This document shows positions 5,135 through 6,872 of a stretch of 6,872 nucleotides of DNA, piece after piece. The position numbers and the translations under genes were made by a program. The notes beneath the pieces are model-generated. The model was not told the DNA's origin, searched no databases, and saw only the letters and a list, made by a program, of their open reading frames with translations. The first letter of the stretch is position 1; every line of letters starts with the position of its first letter. The DNA comes from Opitutales bacterium (GTDB lineage Bacteria > Verrucomicrobiota > Verrucomicrobiia > Opitutales > Oceanipulchritudinaceae), in contig SKLD01000556.1 of the NCBI GenBank assembly GCA_007123395.1, forward strand, positions 1 through 6,872, written 5' to 3'.

Positions 5135-6384
5135 TCCCGGCCACCGTAGACTGGAACACCGGCGCATGGAATGAGCCGCCCGCCGGTGCCGATGCCCCTT
5201 CCATCCTCTTCTGCGCCGACTGGGCACCCGTGCGCGCGCTGGAGCAACCCATCGTGGAGCGTCCGGGCAGCCTCTACAGCGCCGGAGTCCGCGCTGAATT
5301 GGAGCGCTCCGACCTACGCGTCGTGAACGTGGAGACGACTTTGTTGCGGAACCCCGAAGCCCGCCGCCCGATCGTGAAAGAGGGACCCCCCTTCGGATCA
5401 CCGGCGCGTGCCGTGGAGGACCTTCTCTCCGCAGAGTTTGATGTCGGACTGCTCGCCAACAACCACACGGGCGATTACGGCCCCGAAGGCATCCGGGAAA
5501 CGAGGACCGTTCTGGAGGAGGCGGGCCTCCGCACGACCGGCACAGGCACCGACCAAGAAGACGCCTACGAAGCCCTCGTCCTTGAGGTCGGCGGGCATTC
5601 CGTGGCCCTCGTGAACTTCCACGAAGGCGAGGAAGGCGCGCACACCGAGCGCAACCCCGCGCTCGCGGGCTGGGACCTGCCGCGCGTCTACGCCGAGGTC
5701 GCGCGGCAAAAGGCGGCGGGCCGCACCGTCATCGCCGTGCCCCATGCCGACCGCGAGTTCTTCCCCGTGCCCGCGCCTTACGGACATGCCGCCTACCGCG
5801 GCTTGGTCGAGGCCGGGGCGGACGCCGTCATCGGCCACCACCCGCACGTGCCGCGCGGCGTCGAGATCCACAAGGGCGCACCGGTCATCTATTCCCAAGG
5901 CAATTTCCTCTTTTGGTCGGGCCAGCGGGGCCTCTTCCGCCGCCTCGGCTTTATGGTGCGGCTCTATTTGCGCGAGCGGTCGGTCGGGTTCCGCCTCCTG
6001 CCCTACCGCATCCGCCCCGACGGTCTCGTCCTCCTCGAAGGCCGCGAGCGGCAATGGCTGCTCGAACAACTCCAGTCGGTCTCCGGCGAGGCCCTCCGGC
6101 CCGACTCCGTGCGGGCCTACTGGCGCGCCGCGATGGACGCCTTCTCCCGCGAAGAGTGGCTCCGCGACGCCACGGGGATGGAGTTTACCTTCAAGCAGAT
6201 GCAGGCGGGCGAGCCCCTCGGCATCGCCCGCCTGCGCACACGCCTGTGCTGCCCCGCCCACTACAACTTCATGACCGAAGGCATCACCCGCGTCCTCGAA
6301 GGCACGCACGGTGACAGCCCGCCCGAACTCGTCGAGCGCGTGCGCCGCTGGACCGGACCCGACGAACCGGAGACGTTGGCATGA
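5131..6384 (+). CDS. CapA-family (PGA_cap) metallophosphatase-like protein
   Basis: This 417-residue protein matches the CapA family, related to calcineurin-like metallophosphatases and named for its role in poly-gamma-glutamate capsule synthesis. Motifs in order are ILFCADWAP (D30, where the family usually has GD), RVVNVETTL (N66, E68), LLANNHTGDYG (N110-H112, D115), VIAVPHADREF (H205), VIGHHPHVPRG (H237, H239) and VIYSQGNFLF (Q256, N258). Together these give the metal-site His/Asp/Asn set. Residues of about 262-417 are a mixed beta/helical C-terminal extension that I do not recognise. Unlike Bacillus CapA/PgsA, there is no N-terminal membrane helix or signal peptide, so a cytoplasmic location is suggested. 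The ATG shares four bases (ATGA) with the stop of the M14 gene, indicating translational coupling and a common task. CapA-family activity on polymer ligation, export or hydrolysis is unsettled, so a precise reaction cannot be assigned. G+C is much higher than in the left half of the window. Confidence 0.92.
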   Translation: MIPATVDWNTGAWNEPPAGADAPSILFCADWAPVRALEQPIVERPGSLYSAGVRAELERSDLRVVNVETTLLRNPEARRPIVKEGPPFGSPARAVEDLLSAEFDVGLLANNHTGDYGPEGIRETRTVLEEAGLRTTGTGTDQEDAYEALVLEVGGHSVALVNFHEGEEGAHTERNPALAGWDLPRVYAEVARQKAAGRTVIAVPHADREFFPVPAPYGHAAYRGLVEAGADAVIGHHPHVPRGVEIHKGAPVIYSQGNFLFWSGQRGLFRRLGFMVRLYLRERSVGFRLLPYRIRPDGLVLLEGRERQWLLEQLQSVSGEALRPDSVRAYWRAAMDAFSREEWLRDATGMEFTFKQMQAGEPLGIARLRTRLCCPAHYNFMTEGITRVLEGTHGDSPPELVERVRRWTGPDEPETLA

Positions 6385-6462
6385 GCCAGTCCGCGTAGTG
6401 CCGGTGATTCCAAAAACAACCGGAAGACGACTGCCTCAGCCCGCCCTCCACGCCACGGGTAC
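6385..6462. other. Convergent intergenic region with no clear plus-strand terminator
   Basis: Between the CapA stop and the minus-strand terminator I see no gene. A tiny frame starts in an ATGA overlap with the CapA stop (6381-6398, MSQSA then TAG), too short to support. A weak CCGGT/ACCGG inverted repeat with an A-rich loop lies at about 6402-6423 but has no following T-run, so the end of the M14-CapA transcript is not defined by sequence. Confidence 0.4.
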
Positions 6463-6495
6463 AAAAAACCGTCCGACCGAAAAGCGGCCGGACGG
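6463..6495 (-). terminator. Intrinsic terminator of the PEP-CTERM protein gene
   Basis: On the plus strand CCGTCCG (6469-6475) pairs with CGGACGG (6489-6495), extended inward by one mismatch and CCG/CGG (6477-6479 with 6485-6487) around a five-base AAAAG loop. Read on the minus strand this is a strong GC hairpin followed directly by six T (complement of AAAAAA at 6463-6468), a textbook Rho-independent terminator. It begins 31 bases downstream of the PEP-CTERM stop. The T-run is on one side only, so it serves the minus-strand gene and not the CapA operon. Confidence 0.88.
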
Positions 6496-6526
6496 GCAAA
6501 GTGAGTTCTTGTCTGAAACCCGGTGC

Positions 6527-6872
6527 TCAGCGACGAAAACGCCGCCACGCCGCGAAGCCAAGAAACAGCGTTCCGAAAAGCAACGCGTAGGTCGACGGTT
6601 CCGGAATCACCGTGAATTGGTCGACGAGAACCTCCGCGCGCTGTGTCGCAAACTGGAACTGTGTAAAAGCATCCCAATTGATCACGCCGGGATTGAGGTC
6701 TTCGAGAGTAACCAAATGAGAACCATTGAGTGAGAACGTTCCCACCGTTCCCGTGGAGTTTAGAACAAACTCAAGCGTGTTCATCTCATCAAACGCCAAG
6801 GTAAGCCCATCTCCGATGACGGGGTCAACAGCACCGGACGTGCGGGCTTCGACAAAGAAGTTACCCGGATCG
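6527..6872 (-). CDS. PEP-CTERM sorting-domain protein, C-terminal part only (5' end beyond the window)
   Basis: The frame is open from the right window edge to a TGA at 6529-6527, giving about 114 residues of the C-terminal part. The visible start reads DPGNFFVEARTSG. The body is Thr/Gly/Asn-rich beta-like sequence (LEFVLNSTGTVGTFSLNG, VINWDAFTQFQFATQ) consistent with a secreted beta-sandwich, perhaps concanavalin-like, but too partial to name. It ends in the PEP-CTERM signal: VIPEPSTYA, a hydrophobic segment LLFGTLFLGFAAW, then the basic cluster RRFRR. In this system an exosortase recognises the PEP motif after export and processes the tail, delivering the protein to the surface or extracellular polymer. 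No exosortase gene lies in the window. An internal ATG and TTG exist, but the frame continues past both, so neither is taken as the start. Confidence 0.9.
   Translation of the reverse strand, partial: DPGNFFVEARTSGAVDPVIGDGLTLAFDEMNTLEFVLNSTGTVGTFSLNGSHLVTLEDLNPGVINWDAFTQFQFATQRAEVLVDQFTVIPEPSTYALLFGTLFLGFAAWRRFRR

Noticed and set aside
5398..6309. A 303-codon open frame on the minus strand opposite the CapA gene
   Set aside because: It is an antisense shadow of a GC-rich gene; the plus strand carries all CapA motifs.
6381..6398. Five-residue frame starting in an ATGA overlap with the CapA stop
   Set aside because: Too short to support; the overlap may be chance, though it could mark a lost third operon gene.
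6463..6495. The 6463-6495 hairpin as terminator of the M14-CapA operon
   Set aside because: The T-run exists only on the minus-strand side, so it fits the PEP-CTERM gene.
1..6872. CRISPR array, tRNA, rRNA or riboswitch
   Set aside because: No regularly spaced direct repeats, cloverleaf-like segment or conserved RNA core was seen on reading both strands.

Overview
The window looks like accessory chromosome from a Verrucomicrobiota bacterium, probably in or near the Opitutae. The main evidence is a PEP-CTERM sorting tail at the right edge, a broken secreted protein with the domain style of that phylum (concanavalin-like domain, PKD-like domain, then a C-terminal module), and a dispersed GC-rich palindrome of a kind that I recall from Verrucomicrobiota intergenic DNA. 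The assignment is inference, because no rRNA or housekeeping marker is present.

Layout. (1) 1-1200, plus: conserved tryptophan-rich protein of unknown function, probably cut by the left edge. (2) 1201-1556: gene-free stretch with an AT-rich patch. (3) 1557-2067, minus: type II toxin-antitoxin pair, with a ParE/RelE-like toxin downstream of a TIGR02574-like antitoxin. (4) 2068-2509: divergent spacer, then a plus-strand RelB/DinJ-like antitoxin that has no toxin beside it and has ATA where the family start codon would fall. (5) 2510-2703: non-coding stretch with a REP-like palindrome. (6) 2704-3886, minus: decayed gene for a secreted modular protein, lacking its 5' end and changing frame inside a domain. 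(7) 3938-6384, plus: two genes sharing an ATGA overlap, an M14-type zinc carboxypeptidase-like protein and a CapA-family metallophosphatase-like protein. (8) 6463-6872, minus: an intrinsic terminator and the C-terminal part of a PEP-CTERM protein.

Base composition is mosaic. By hand count, line 1-60 has 31/60 G+C, line 1681-1740 in the toxin gene has 24/60, and line 5641-5700 in the CapA gene has 46/60. Together with toxin-antitoxin genes, a pseudogene and a dispersed repeat, this suggests repeated insertion and deletion.

The most interesting unit is the M14-CapA pair. Both proteins keep their key family motifs, they are almost certainly translated together, and neither shows an export signal. 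A joint role in handling a gamma-glutamyl or other peptide-like polymer is a reasonable hypothesis, but the sequence does not prove it.
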